28,780 nucleotides of DNA from Brevinema_A sp051649245. Lineage in GTDB: Bacteria > Spirochaetota > Brevinematia > Brevinematales > Brevinemataceae. The number at the start of each line of letters is the position of its first letter. The stretch's first letter is position 1. This document shows positions 16,022-24,474 of this stretch, in pieces. The notes beneath the pieces are model-generated. The model saw only the letters and a program-made list of their open reading frames with translations, was not told the origin of the DNA and searched no databases. Where the stretch lies: positions 1 to 28,780 of the forward strand of contig JBOFGS010000001.1 of NCBI GenBank assembly GCA_051649245.1. The letters run 5' to 3'. The position numbers and the translations under genes are program-made.

Positions 16022-16691
16022 TATTTTAATTGGAACAACAAATATTTCAAAAAATATTTCTTTTTCAATAAATCATTCTATTAATAGCACAAAAAAAATT
16101 GCTGATATTAGCATCTCATCAAAAGTTCCAATGAGAGAGAATTTATTTCGTATAGGTGATCCTTGTGAAATCTTCTTAACAAATCATATTACCAAATCAT
16201 CTGTTTTTAAAGGACAAATCACTTGGATCAATCAAACCTCATATAACATTTCTATCTCAGCAACAGAGTTATTCATTCCATTAACAACATATCATGAGAC
16301 TTTTCAAGATACACAGCTCAAAGATATCTGTGCTAATTTAGGAGAGATAGAGGTAATAGGTTTAAAAAAAACATTTCGACAGTTTGTAATAGATGGAAAT
16401 AGAGAACAAGCTTTTATCAGAATCATTCAAAATTTAGAAGATTTAACACAAAAAAAGATTTATTATTCTACGTACAATGACAAAATAATTGTCAGGGAAA
16501 CAATCATTCACCCTCAAGGAAAAACAATTATGCTTTCTGCATATAGCAGTTTTTATCAAAATACTATTGAATGTTTTCCTGTTGCAGATGCTCAAGTTGG
16601 TGATACTGTTATTGTTGATCAAAAAAGATTTGTCATTTCATCAATATCAACATCGGAACGTCAACAAACGATCATTGTGGAGGCACTATGA
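15996..16691 (+). CDS. Baseplate hub protein (gpD/gp27-like)
   Basis: I chose the ATG at 15996 because AAGGA lies 8 bases upstream; an ATG 9 bases earlier overlaps that site. The 231-residue beta-rich product overlaps the preceding gene by 26 bases. It is shorter than Mu gp44/P2 gpD (about 350-380). The order adaptor-hub-spike-gp25-J identifies it. The hub forms the base of the spike and connects to the tube. The C-terminus (VADAQVGDTVIVDQKRFVI) resembles the last strands of the hub fold. Confidence 0.72.
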   Translation: MLIRTLQTSILIGTTNISKNISFSINHSINSTKKIADISISSKVPMRENLFRIGDPCEIFLTNHITKSSVFKGQITWINQTSYNISISATELFIPLTTYHETFQDTQLKDICANLGEIEVIGLKKTFRQFVIDGNREQAFIRIIQNLEDLTQKKIYYSTYNDKIIVRETIIHPQGKTIMLSAYSSFYQNTIECFPVADAQVGDTVIVDQKRFVISSISTSERQQTIIVEAL

Positions 16692-17311
16692 TAGAACAAA
16701 TCAACAAGCTTATTAGACAAAAAATAGCTCAAAAAGCGTTTCCTGTTCTTGCGACAATATCAAAAATATATTCCTCAAAAAATGAATATTTTGTTGATTG
16801 TAAAGAACTCTCTAACGAAAAAGAGGAAACTAAAACTATTTATACCCGTGTTCCCCTACCTAAATATTGGGGAACAAAAAACGGTGGGATTTGGATGACT
16901 CCATCTGTAGGAAGCACCGGATTAATTAGTTTTTTAAATGGTGATAAAAATTTCCCTATTATCACCAATATATTAGAAAGCGGCCACGAAGAAAATCATA
17001 AAGAAAACTCATTATTGATAAAGATTGGTGATATTTCTTTAACCATAGACGATTCTCAAATCATTTTAAAATCACAGGATAAAGAATTAATAGTATCAGA
17101 CAAGATAACAATTAATTCCGGTCAAAGTGAAATTAATTTATCTGATAAAATAGCTATCAAGAACAATTTTACAACGCTAAAATCAATTTTAGAAGCGATT
17201 ACTGATGATCTTCCTCAAGTCACTTGTCCTGTTTCAGGAGCTCCATCATCTGTTATGCCTTCAATTAATTCCGTGTTGATAAAAAATAAAATCAATATGC
17301 TGATGTCATAA
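16688..17311 (+). CDS. Baseplate spike protein (gpV/Mu gp45-like)
   Basis: The 207-residue product has an N-terminal OB-like region ending in PLPKYWGTKNGGIWM and VGSTGLISFLNGDKNFPII, a typical gpV pattern, followed by short strand repeats (LTIDDSQIILKS, ITINSGQSEINLSD) that suit the trimeric beta-helix of a membrane-piercing spike. The C-terminal segment CPVSGAPSSVMP could bear a metal-binding tip. GTGGAGG lies before the ATG, which overlaps the hub stop. It should puncture the target envelope on sheath contraction. Confidence 0.85.
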   Translation: MIEQINKLIRQKIAQKAFPVLATISKIYSSKNEYFVDCKELSNEKEETKTIYTRVPLPKYWGTKNGGIWMTPSVGSTGLISFLNGDKNFPIITNILESGHEENHKENSLLIKIGDISLTIDDSQIILKSQDKELIVSDKITINSGQSEINLSDKIAIKNNFTTLKSILEAITDDLPQVTCPVSGAPSSVMPSINSVLIKNKINMLMS

Positions 17312-17321
17312 GGAGGATGTT

Positions 17322-17684
17322 ATGACAGATATCTTAATAAATCATGAAGGTGAGCTTATCATCAATGAATTAGGCGATTTTGAGCTGGTTAATGGGATAG
17401 AAACATATTTGCAAAATACAAGAGAACGGTTACTAACACCAACAAACAACTTATTTTTTGATTGTTTTTTCGGGTCTAAAATTCTCCAGTATATTCATAG
17501 TGATTTAACTGAAGAATTGGAGTCGTCGATTATGATTGCTCTTCAACAAGATCCAGACATAGATCCGAATTCAATTGATATAGAAATAATAAGTAAAATT
17601 GAATATATCAGTATAGATATTTCTTTTGAATTTATCAACGATCCATCACCTCAAAACCTTTCTATTAATATAAAAAAATCATAA
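17322..17684 (+). CDS. GPW/gp25 baseplate wedge protein
   Basis: The 120-residue product matches the GPW/gp25 family (Mu gp46-like) in length and shape: short N-terminal strands, VNGIETYLQNTRERLLTP, the FFDCFFGSKI segment, an SSIMIALQQDP helix and a beta C-terminus. This protein initiates sheath assembly on the baseplate and is found in contractile tails and T6SS. An AAGGAGG site lies upstream. Confidence 0.85.
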   Translation: MTDILINHEGELIINELGDFELVNGIETYLQNTRERLLTPTNNLFFDCFFGSKILQYIHSDLTEELESSIMIALQQDPDIDPNSIDIEIISKIEYISIDISFEFINDPSPQNLSINIKKS

Positions 17685-17695
17685 CAGGAGATTTC

Positions 17696-18814
17696 ATGAT
17701 AACTTTCAAAACATTAGAACAATTATCATCAGAGATGATGTCTGTCATTAAACAAAAAATACCTCAAATCACTAATTTTAAAACAGGTGGTGTTTTACGA
17801 TTGTTTATTGAGGTGGTTGCATTATTTTTAAGCCGTATCTATGAAGAGATAGAAAAAGCGACAAGTCAATTATTTGTACATACATCAACAGGTAAGATCC
17901 TTGAACAACATGCTGAAGAGCTTGGATTAACAAGGTACGACTCCACAAAAACATTAGGAAAGCTGACTCTATATCGTGCAGTCGCAGAGAATAATATTAC
18001 GATACCAGCAGACAAAATTTTCTCTACTTATGTTGATAGCAGTGGAAAAATATTTCGTTTCAAAAGTATTACACCAACAATCTTCCCAAAAGGAAAAACA
18101 AGTATTGAGATTGCTATTATCGCAGAAGATGTAGGAAAAGCATATAATGTCGCAGAGAATACAATTGTTGAGATCATTACTCCTATTTCGGGAATTGATC
18201 GTGTCAATAATAATTCAGGATGGATTACGGTATTTGGAAGAAATCAAGAGTCTGATGAGTCACTACGATCACGTTGTTTATTAGTATGGAAATCAATCAA
18301 TGGCGCTAATGCCGATGCTTATATTAGTTGGGCAAAATCTGTTGTTGGTGTGTCAAAAGTTAAGATTTTAGACGTTTTCAGAGGATTAGGAACCGTAGAT
18401 ATTCTTATTTTAGGTGAGAATAACGCGATTCCATCTACCGAAATTATTGATCAGATCACTACTATTATTCAACAAAACAAACCTATCGGATCTGATATTT
18501 TGGTTAAATCTCCTACTATCATTAATATTGATCTTGACATTACCGTTGCTATTCAAAAAAACTGCACGTTGACAGAAGCTGATATTTACACAAAAATTAT
18601 AGAATTCTTTCAGCAAATTGATATCGGTGAGAATTGTGAAGAATCAGCATTAAATGCAAAAATTTTTGAACTGGCAGGTATTACATCAGTAAGCATTCAG
18701 AAAAATACCTACCTACCTGATCAAAAAAATTTATTAAAAACAAAATCTACAGATGTATTGAATTTTCAAATTGCAAAATTAGGCAAATTGGAAATAAATA
18801 TTTCAGAGGAGTAA
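17696..18814 (+). CDS. Baseplate J-like protein (Mu gp47-like)
   Basis: The 372-residue product has classic J family features: LEQHAEELGLTRYDSTK, ITIPADKIFST, IVEIITPISGIDRV and the NQESDESLRSRC motif, then VSKVKILDVFRGLGTVDILI and a C-terminal domain (INIDLDITVAI). Length is normal for the family. It forms the wedge between hub and fibre network. ACAGGAG precedes the ATG, 11 bases after the gp25-like gene. No disruption is seen. Confidence 0.92.
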   Translation: MITFKTLEQLSSEMMSVIKQKIPQITNFKTGGVLRLFIEVVALFLSRIYEEIEKATSQLFVHTSTGKILEQHAEELGLTRYDSTKTLGKLTLYRAVAENNITIPADKIFSTYVDSSGKIFRFKSITPTIFPKGKTSIEIAIIAEDVGKAYNVAENTIVEIITPISGIDRVNNNSGWITVFGRNQESDESLRSRCLLVWKSINGANADAYISWAKSVVGVSKVKILDVFRGLGTVDILILGENNAIPSTEIIDQITTIIQQNKPIGSDILVKSPTIINIDLDITVAIQKNCTLTEADIYTKIIEFFQQIDIGENCEESALNAKIFELAGITSVSIQKNTYLPDQKNLLKTKSTDVLNFQIAKLGKLEINISEE

Positions 18815-18816
18815 GC

Positions 18817-19347
18817 ATGTGGAATTTTCTTAATGTCTGCCTTCCAAAATTGGCACAAACCTCTAAAATTTTTGCCAATATCTGCCATTCTTTCTACGAG
18901 CAATTTGATCCTATTAATAGACTAGTTGATGATTTAATCAAAAATAGTTTTCCGATATTAACTTCACCTTTTTTAGATAAAATCGCAATAGATCGTGGTA
19001 TTACAAGAATAAAAAATGAGTCGTTAAAATCGTACCACTATCGTATCAGGTACGCTTATCATTTTTTGAAAAACAGTTCACGAATCAATGGTATCGAGCA
19101 ATTAATCAGAACTATTATTCCTAATAAAACATTCCATATTCGAGAATTATATCTCGAAAATTTTATCCTTGGAGATGAAAAAGAGCAGCTTGGAATCAAC
19201 ACTATTATTAATAGTTCAGATCAAAAATTTTATTTTGTAATTGATATTCATGATCTAACAAACGAAGAATCAGAATACTTGGAAGAGATCATCCATTTGT
19301 ATCGTCCAGCTCATGTGCAATTTAGAATTAATAATATTATCATATAA
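18817..19347 (+). CDS. Tail protein I/Mu gp48-like wedge protein
   Basis: The 176-residue product directly follows the J gene, as P2 gpI and Mu gp48 do. The helical N-terminus is followed by LDKIAIDRGI (compare the LDxxAxxRGI pattern of the family), a helical middle (YRIRYAYHFLKNSSRINGIEQLIRT, shown in part) and a C-terminal block ending IHLYRPAHVQFRI, which matches the conserved RPAH motif of tail protein I. It attaches fibres to the wedge. GAGGAG precedes the ATG. Confidence 0.82.
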   Translation: MWNFLNVCLPKLAQTSKIFANICHSFYEQFDPINRLVDDLIKNSFPILTSPFLDKIAIDRGITRIKNESLKSYHYRIRYAYHFLKNSSRINGIEQLIRTIIPNKTFHIRELYLENFILGDEKEQLGINTIINSSDQKFYFVIDIHDLTNEESEYLEEIIHLYRPAHVQFRINNIII

Positions 19348-19359
19348 GAGGTTTGATTT

Positions 19360-20325
19360 ATGGAACATCAGTTATCACAACAATGTTTTTACAAAGGACA
19401 ATCCATATCACCGGAAAACTTAAATACACTTCAAGAGTATAATGATCACACAAACTCACATTTGGTGGCATCGTTATTTGGACAAGGAATTATTCATGGA
19501 TTTGAGGTATCAAAAGTTTCCGAATTCTGCATAAAAATTTCTGAAGGATCAGGTTTTGATCATTTAGGGAAAAATTTAATCTTGCCAAAAGAGGAACAGT
19601 TAGATTTATCATATATTAATATCAATGAAATGAAGATCTTATATCTTGGAATTAAATATACTGTCATTGGTTCTGAACCTGTCCAAGACGTCATTGGTAA
19701 TATTATCAATACCAAACTTACACCCAGTGTGGAATTTGTCTTGAATGAAGAATTAGACAAAGATTCTATTGAAATTGCAAGCATATCAATGAATTCATCA
19801 GGTATTTTGGATATTAGACAAGATATTTCGTATATTACTACTTATCAAAATTTCAATCAAAAAATAATCGATATCACCTATCCTATTAATTCTTACTACA
19901 CACAATATCCTCGAATTACCATAGAAAATGATCAAGAGATATACCATGGTTTTAGTTACGAAGAAAGCCCTTCTTACTTATTTGGGGGAGCATGGGAACT
20001 GCAATTTTCTTCGAAAAATGTTTTTTTCCGTACCGAAGGAAGCCTCGCAAATGTAGAACGTCATGAAGACGGAACACAAAGCGATGCTATACGTAACATA
20101 TACGGAGAAATCGGTTACAGAGACCAAATGGGTGGATTAGCTGGGCTAAACCCTTTGAGTGCATTATTTAAAGGTATAGGGAGAGAAATCAGTATACCTA
20201 AAAGATATCAAACAAGTGGATTAGGACCGGATAGAGTAAGTTTCGATGCATCGAGAGTAGTTCCTACAGCAGCAGAAAACAGAACCCTGAACATGTTGAT
20301 GAGAATTTGGAAGCGAATCGCATAG
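19360..20325 (+). CDS. Tail fibre protein with collar-like tip
   Basis: The 321-residue product has an N-terminal region (QCFYKGQSISPENL and GQGIIHGFEV) that probably binds the baseplate, and a C-terminal receptor-binding part. The latter has FGGAWE (208-213), QSDAIRN (240-246) and FDASRVVPTAAENR (295-308), which closely follow the pattern of phage tail fibre tips with collar domains (FGGTWE ... ASRVVPTANENR). It presumably determines which cells the particle binds. It is shorter than many fibres, which fits a minimal particle. An AAGAGG site lies upstream. Confidence 0.85.
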   Translation: MEHQLSQQCFYKGQSISPENLNTLQEYNDHTNSHLVASLFGQGIIHGFEVSKVSEFCIKISEGSGFDHLGKNLILPKEEQLDLSYININEMKILYLGIKYTVIGSEPVQDVIGNIINTKLTPSVEFVLNEELDKDSIEIASISMNSSGILDIRQDISYITTYQNFNQKIIDITYPINSYYTQYPRITIENDQEIYHGFSYEESPSYLFGGAWELQFSSKNVFFRTEGSLANVERHEDGTQSDAIRNIYGEIGYRDQMGGLAGLNPLSALFKGIGREISIPKRYQTSGLGPDRVSFDASRVVPTAAENRTLNMLMRIWKRIA

Positions 20326-20333
20326 GAGAAATC

Positions 20334-20780
20334 ATGATTATTGTTTCATATAATGATAAAAATATCATTGACAACATATACGATGTGAAAGATATCAACA
20401 TGCTGAATATTTCACAAAAAAATCATTTGACCTTTCATAACACAAAAGCATACAAAGGATTACATATCAATGCTTTAAATGAAGACGGTTCTGTAAAAAG
20501 TAGGATTGAGTTAATTGAATTGGGTTTGGAAGAACTAAAAGAACATGAACAAATAATTGATGGAGAAATTGTTGTTGTCGAACCAAAAGAAGAAAATCAA
20601 AAAGCAGAACTTCCTGTAGATGAAGTAAGTGTGATAAATGAAAGAATAGAAAAAATCAAAAACATCATGATCCAATTAATAGTAGACCAACGTTTATTGG
20701 GATTTGTAAATGAAGAGATGGAAAAATCACTACAAAAAGAATACCAAGAACTTCTAACAAAAAAATCTTTTCTCAGTTAG
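20334..20780 (+). CDS. Probable tail fibre assembly/accessory protein
   Basis: I chose the ATG at 20334, with AGGAGA upstream; the frame further upstream overlaps the fibre gene. The 148-residue product has an N-terminal mixed region, a Glu-rich linker (IVVVEPKEENQKAEL) and a helical C-terminal part (INERIEKIKNIMIQLIV). Genes right after a fibre gene commonly encode a fibre chaperone, and the helical tail fits, but no known chaperone motif is recognised. Confidence 0.65.
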   Translation: MIIVSYNDKNIIDNIYDVKDINMLNISQKNHLTFHNTKAYKGLHINALNEDGSVKSRIELIELGLEELKEHEQIIDGEIVVVEPKEENQKAELPVDEVSVINERIEKIKNIMIQLIVDQRLLGFVNEEMEKSLQKEYQELLTKKSFLS

Positions 20781-20790
20781 GAGGAATAAA

Positions 20791-20973
20791 ATGAAACTAA
20801 ACGAATCCATTAATGTGGTAACAGGATTTTTAGGATTTATTACATGGACTGTTTTATCATACTATTCATCGCAAGATAGTTTAGTAATAGCACTTGGTTG
20901 TTTGGCAATGCTTATGGGATTTGGAGGACGAGATACGATTATTGAGATAATCAAATCATACAAAGACAAATAA
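20791..20973 (+). CDS. Holin-like small membrane protein
   Basis: The 60-residue product has two hydrophobic segments (about residues 8-25 and 31-45) and a short charged tail (IKSYKDK). TAGGAGG precedes the ATG. It closes the operon, where a holin is often found. No endolysin follows. If it is a holin, it may permeabilise the membrane without a dedicated lysin, or rely on a host hydrolase. The call is by topology and position only. Confidence 0.6.
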   Translation: MKLNESINVVTGFLGFITWTVLSYYSSQDSLVIALGCLAMLMGFGGRDTIIEIIKSYKDK

Positions 20974-20980
20974 TAGTCAA

Positions 20981-21256
20981 GATCACTCAAAAGATCCGTA
21001 TCATATTTCAAGTGATATTAATATTGATGGTATTGGAACCTTAAATTATTCACGAGATATTAAAATTGAACCTATTATAAATTACTGAGATATGACCTTT
21101 TTGTTAGATCAAGAATTTACAAATAGATATGATATTTCAGCACATATTGGATTTGATTATTTGAATAAAAAGATGTTGTATAGGATAGATATTGGATTTA
21201 GATCTATTTCTAAAGATATTTCCTTAGGTCTTCGTCTAGGAGTAAGATTATTCTAA
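20981..21256 (+). pseudogene. Remnant of an outer-membrane beta-barrel protein
   Basis: In one frame the conceptual product reads DPYHISSDINIDGI ... EPIINY, a stop (TGA 21086-21088), then MTFLLDQEFTNRY ... SLGLRLGVRLF ending at TAA 21254-21256. Alternating polar and hydrophobic residues and the terminal Phe are typical of outer-membrane barrel C-termini. There is no start codon with ribosome site and the N-terminal strands are missing. It lies immediately after the particle operon, so the element may have truncated this gene on arrival. It is disabled by truncation and an internal stop. Confidence 0.65.
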
Positions 21257-21299
21257 AGCAAAATTCCCCGTGTCATGGGGAATTTTGCTTTAGAATAAT
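21247..21299. terminator. Perfect 23-bp inverted repeat (bidirectional terminator)
   Basis: Arms 21247-21269 and 21277-21299 are perfect complements with a 7-base loop (GTGTCAT); the GC-rich core CCCC/GGGG is at the loop. The left arm includes the stop codon of the barrel remnant. The length is unusual for a simple terminator, but the position between two transcription units fits one. Confidence 0.8.
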
Positions 21300-21307
21300 G
21301 ATTTGAT

Positions 21308-21337
21308 TTGACAAATTTTAAATAATTGGTGTATACT
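21308..21337 (+). promoter_or_regulatory. Promoter of the YcxB-like/lnt operon
   Basis: TTGACA (21308-21313) and TATACT (21332-21337) are separated by 18 bases, 25 bases before the first start codon. Confidence 0.8.
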
Positions 21338-21362
21338 ATCTTAAAAGACACTTGAGGTATTC

Positions 21363-21893
21363 ATGCTCAAACTACAAACACAATTGACAGAAAAAGAATA
21401 TATTTCATTAATACGAGATTATATTTTAGGACAACGATCCTACAAAGTTATTTTATTTTTTTTAAGTTTGATTATTTTAGGATTCAGCTTATTAACTATG
21501 ATCACAAAAAATTACACAAATATAAAAATCTTAGGATTTTGGTGGGTCATGGGCATTAGTTATGCATTCTTAATTCCGATGATTATTTCATCAAGAGCTA
21601 AAAAAATATACCAAAATACAGCATTATTACACGAGCAAATGAGTTTTGAATTTACTGAAGAAGGACTAACATGGCGTACTATAGATGGTCATAAAACATT
21701 TTCATATCCTAACATCTCTATCTTTAACAAAAAACACGGACTGATTCTGGCATGCTCGGTATACCATATTTTGGTTATCCCTAACAAAGATATTACGGAT
21801 GAAATTTTTGATCACTTATCAACATTATCTTATCCTTTCAAAAAACATACGCTAAATAAAAAATTATATAACAAATATCGGGGATCTTTATGA
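21363..21893 (+). CDS. YcxB-like membrane protein
   Basis: The 176-residue product has two transmembrane segments (about residues 27-48 and 58-76) followed by a soluble domain like that of YcxB proteins: KKIYQNTALLHEQMSFEF, then EEGLTWRTIDGHKTFSYPNI and a beta C-terminal part. The function of this family is unknown. It starts an operon: its stop overlaps the lnt start by 4 bases (ATGA), so translation is coupled. The start follows a CTTGAGG site. Confidence 0.72.
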   Translation: MLKLQTQLTEKEYISLIRDYILGQRSYKVILFFLSLIILGFSLLTMITKNYTNIKILGFWWVMGISYAFLIPMIISSRAKKIYQNTALLHEQMSFEFTEEGLTWRTIDGHKTFSYPNISIFNKKHGLILACSVYHILVIPNKDITDEIFDHLSTLSYPFKKHTLNKKLYNKYRGSL

Positions 21894-23509
21894 AAAAAGT
21901 TTCTGCATTCATTGATCAATACCTTATTGTTATTTGTTTTGGTTCGTCTATTATTTTGACTACCTTATCATTTCCGATGTTTAATATGCCATTTATTTGG
22001 TTTAGCTATGCACCGTTAGTTTTTATTATTCATCGATTATCATTACGTGAGATTGCTACTTACGGATTTCTGTTTGGTTTTTTATATTATCTCTGTACAA
22101 AATTTTGGTTAATTGCTTTTCATGAACTAAGTGCATTATTTGTATTTCCGTTGTATGGGATGTATACTGCATTTGCATTGATGATGACGCGTTATGCTTC
22201 TGTTGTATTTCCGAAATTCCGTATCTTATTTTTCCCAATCTTCTATATGTCTATAGAAATACTTCGCTCTGTAGGATTTTTAGGATTTCGATGGAATCTT
22301 CCTGCCGATGCATTATGGAAACAACTTGTCTTTTTACAATCTGCTGATATTCTTGGTGCTACAGGAGTGAGTTTTATTATTTTACTTGTCAATGCAGGAA
22401 TTGCTGAAATTATGACCCTATGCTACAATGAAAAAATTTCTATCAAACAAGCGATTATTAAAAATTATTTACCGTTGTATATGGTATTATTTGTATTTAT
22501 GTGTAACTTAGCGTATGGGCTGGCTGCGATGAAGCATTGGAGTGATATCATAGATAACAAGCTCAAACGTCATCAAGTAGCTTTGTTACAACCAAACAGA
22601 CCTGGGCATACATCTTGGTTAAAAAATGAGGATCAATTTACTGAGAAATATTTGGCGTTGGCTGAAGAAGCTGCACAAAAAAAACCTGATCTTATTGTGC
22701 AGACAGAAATTATGATTTCTACATATTTATGGGAAAATCTTGATTACTATGGTGAAAATGATCCCAAAAATAAAAATCTCAAAAAATTCATTGAACAACC
22801 CAAAACTCTTGGTATTCCAATGATCCTAACCCATTTTGATGCAGATGTGAATGGACGTTCTTACAATGCAGCTACCTTTGTTCGCTACTCAAATGACACG
22901 ATGATTACCAATACATACCGTAAAATTCATATTGTGCCGTTTGGAGAATGGGTTCCCGGGTCTCAAAATTGGCCTTGGCTTGATCATATTTTAGAAGCAC
23001 TTGGTGCTGCATGGGCATCCCCTGGAGAAGATATAACAATATTTGAAACAATTGATAACATTAAATTTGCAATGTTGATTTGTTTTGAAGATTTATATGC
23101 TATTTTAGGTAGGCTTTTTGTAGATAAAGGTGCTCAATATTTTGTCAATGCAACAAATGACGGTTGGGCATACCGTTGGAAAATAGGTTCTAAAGTACCC
23201 CTATGGCAGCATCTTGCAAATACCACTCATACATCTATTTCTTTACGACGATCTATAGCTCGTTCTGTTAATACAGGAATTAGTGCTGTCATTGATCCTC
23301 TTGGGCGTATGGACATTTCTGATGTCAAAGCTTATACAGATGGTGTTTATGTTACAGATATTCCTGTTATGCCTGCTGGTTTTCAAACACTGTATCATAA
23401 GTATGGTTGGATGCTTGAATATATATTGTTCTTTGGAGCGATCTTTACAGCAATGGTAACGTTTATCAAAGATCGTTCCAACAAACTGTTAAAACAGATT
23501 ATTTCATAA
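21890..23509 (+). CDS. lnt: Apolipoprotein N-acyltransferase
   Basis: The 539-residue product transfers the third acyl chain to the N-terminal Cys of lipoproteins in the inner membrane. About six N-terminal and one C-terminal transmembrane segments frame a nitrilase-like periplasmic domain. The catalytic triad is visible: Glu273 (VQTEI), Lys345 (TYRKIHIVPFGEW) and Cys398 (MLICFED). The length is normal for Lnt of diderm bacteria. It supports a cell with triacylated lipoproteins, matching the several lipoprotein genes in the window. It is the second gene of a three-gene operon. Confidence 0.95.
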   Translation: MKKVSAFIDQYLIVICFGSSIILTTLSFPMFNMPFIWFSYAPLVFIIHRLSLREIATYGFLFGFLYYLCTKFWLIAFHELSALFVFPLYGMYTAFALMMTRYASVVFPKFRILFFPIFYMSIEILRSVGFLGFRWNLPADALWKQLVFLQSADILGATGVSFIILLVNAGIAEIMTLCYNEKISIKQAIIKNYLPLYMVLFVFMCNLAYGLAAMKHWSDIIDNKLKRHQVALLQPNRPGHTSWLKNEDQFTEKYLALAEEAAQKKPDLIVQTEIMISTYLWENLDYYGENDPKNKNLKKFIEQPKTLGIPMILTHFDADVNGRSYNAATFVRYSNDTMITNTYRKIHIVPFGEWVPGSQNWPWLDHILEALGAAWASPGEDITIFETIDNIKFAMLICFEDLYAILGRLFVDKGAQYFVNATNDGWAYRWKIGSKVPLWQHLANTTHTSISLRRSIARSVNTGISAVIDPLGRMDISDVKAYTDGVYVTDIPVMPAGFQTLYHKYGWMLEYILFFGAIFTAMVTFIKDRSNKLLKQIIS

Positions 23510-23524
23510 ATACTAGGAGTCTTT

Positions 23525-24265
23525 ATGTTAAAAAATACCAATTTATTTGCTCAAGAAACTCCCAAAACTATTGATCCTATGAACCCTTGGGGATCCCCTC
23601 AAAATACAACAAATACATCCATTGAATCAGAAGAAAAAACAGAAATACCTAAAACAGAAAAAGTAAATACGTTTGATTTTGATAAAGAAGTTACAGAAGC
23701 AGCTAAGAGTCAAAATTCTTTATCATCATTGATATCAAATATCGCAAAAATCGAGATATTTCCCCAAAAATTAGAACATAGTGGTTATATTATTTTATGT
23801 GGCACACTGATTATTTTTTCTATTAGTTTGTTATTAGTATTTTTTAGAATGAAAAAAGCAATTGTTGAAACACAAAAAAATAGTATTGCTTTAAAAAATA
23901 TGGCTACAGCCTTATTCATCAATCAACAAAATTATGAATATAAAATGCTGATTGATGAATTACATAACGCAACATCTGTCTCAGATAAAGAAAATGCACG
24001 CATTCAATTATTAAATTTTATGAATTCTTTATGTAAAGAAATCTGTGAAACGAAAGATAAAGAATTTGCTTTTGCACTAGGACTTGCATTTTTATCAAAG
24101 ATTCAAGGGCGTTTTTTAAAGATGGGAGATTTACAAGCAGGAGCTGATTATTTTCGTTTTTTTGGAGAAAAATCCCTCAAACATAATAATGAGATTAGTG
24201 GAAAAACATTAATCGAGTCTATTCGAAAAGAATTTCAACGAAATTCAAAGAATAGAAAAAAATAA
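23525..24265 (+). CDS. Single-pass membrane protein of unknown function
   Basis: The 246-residue product begins with a polar Thr/Pro/Glu-rich region (residues 1-75), then one transmembrane segment (residues about 85-107, IILCGTLIIFSISLLLVFF), then a cytoplasmic helical domain containing a coiled coil (IVETQKNSIALKNMATALF). AGGAG precedes the ATG, 15 bases after lnt, so it belongs to that operon. No family is recognised. It may partner the lnt or YcxB-like products, but that is only inference. Confidence 0.75.
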   Translation: MLKNTNLFAQETPKTIDPMNPWGSPQNTTNTSIESEEKTEIPKTEKVNTFDFDKEVTEAAKSQNSLSSLISNIAKIEIFPQKLEHSGYIILCGTLIIFSISLLLVFFRMKKAIVETQKNSIALKNMATALFINQQNYEYKMLIDELHNATSVSDKENARIQLLNFMNSLCKEICETKDKEFAFALGLAFLSKIQGRFLKMGDLQAGADYFRFFGEKSLKHNNEISGKTLIESIRKEFQRNSKNRKK

Positions 24266-24309
24266 AGATGACATAAGTATAAAAAAAATGGTATTTTTTT
24301 ATAAAAAGC

Positions 24310-24338
24310 TTGATTTTACAAATAAAATATGCTATAAT
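24310..24338 (+). promoter_or_regulatory. Promoter of tRNA cluster
   Basis: TTGATT (24310-24315) and TATAAT (24333-24338) are 17 bases apart, about 35 bases before tRNA-fMet. The 14 bases TATAAAAAGCTTGA at 24300-24313 recur exactly at the promoter at 25535, hinting at a shared stable-RNA promoter type. Confidence 0.8.
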
Positions 24339-24373
24339 AATTATACATTAAGCAACGCTTAAATATAAAACGA

Positions 24374-24445
<72 letters not shown>

Positions 24446-24474
24446 AATATAGGGCTGTTCGCCTTAAATATTAA

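Larger units (their letters stand above)
6364..20973. mobile_element. Phage-derived contractile particle locus (Mu-related, GTA-like or streamlined prophage)
   Basis: The unit comprises a minus-strand S24 repressor and a divergent plus-strand operon. Homologues of Mu Gam, L (sheath), M (tube), T (capsid), gp36, gp37, gp28 (terminase), gp29 (portal) and the gp44-gp48 baseplate are present, with a fibre and a holin-like gene. Nothing resembles an integrase, MuA/MuB transposase, replication protein, prohead protease, tape measure or endolysin. No flanking attachment repeats were found. The genes show no frameshifts and have good ribosome sites, in contrast to the decayed region at 24.9-27.7 kb. 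This argues for selection on particle production. Boundaries are functional, not experimentally defined. Confidence 0.8.

Noticed and set aside
15551..20973. Type VI secretion or tailocin without head
   Set aside because: Capsid, terminase and portal genes are present and intact, so a DNA-packaging particle is more likely than a headless injection device.
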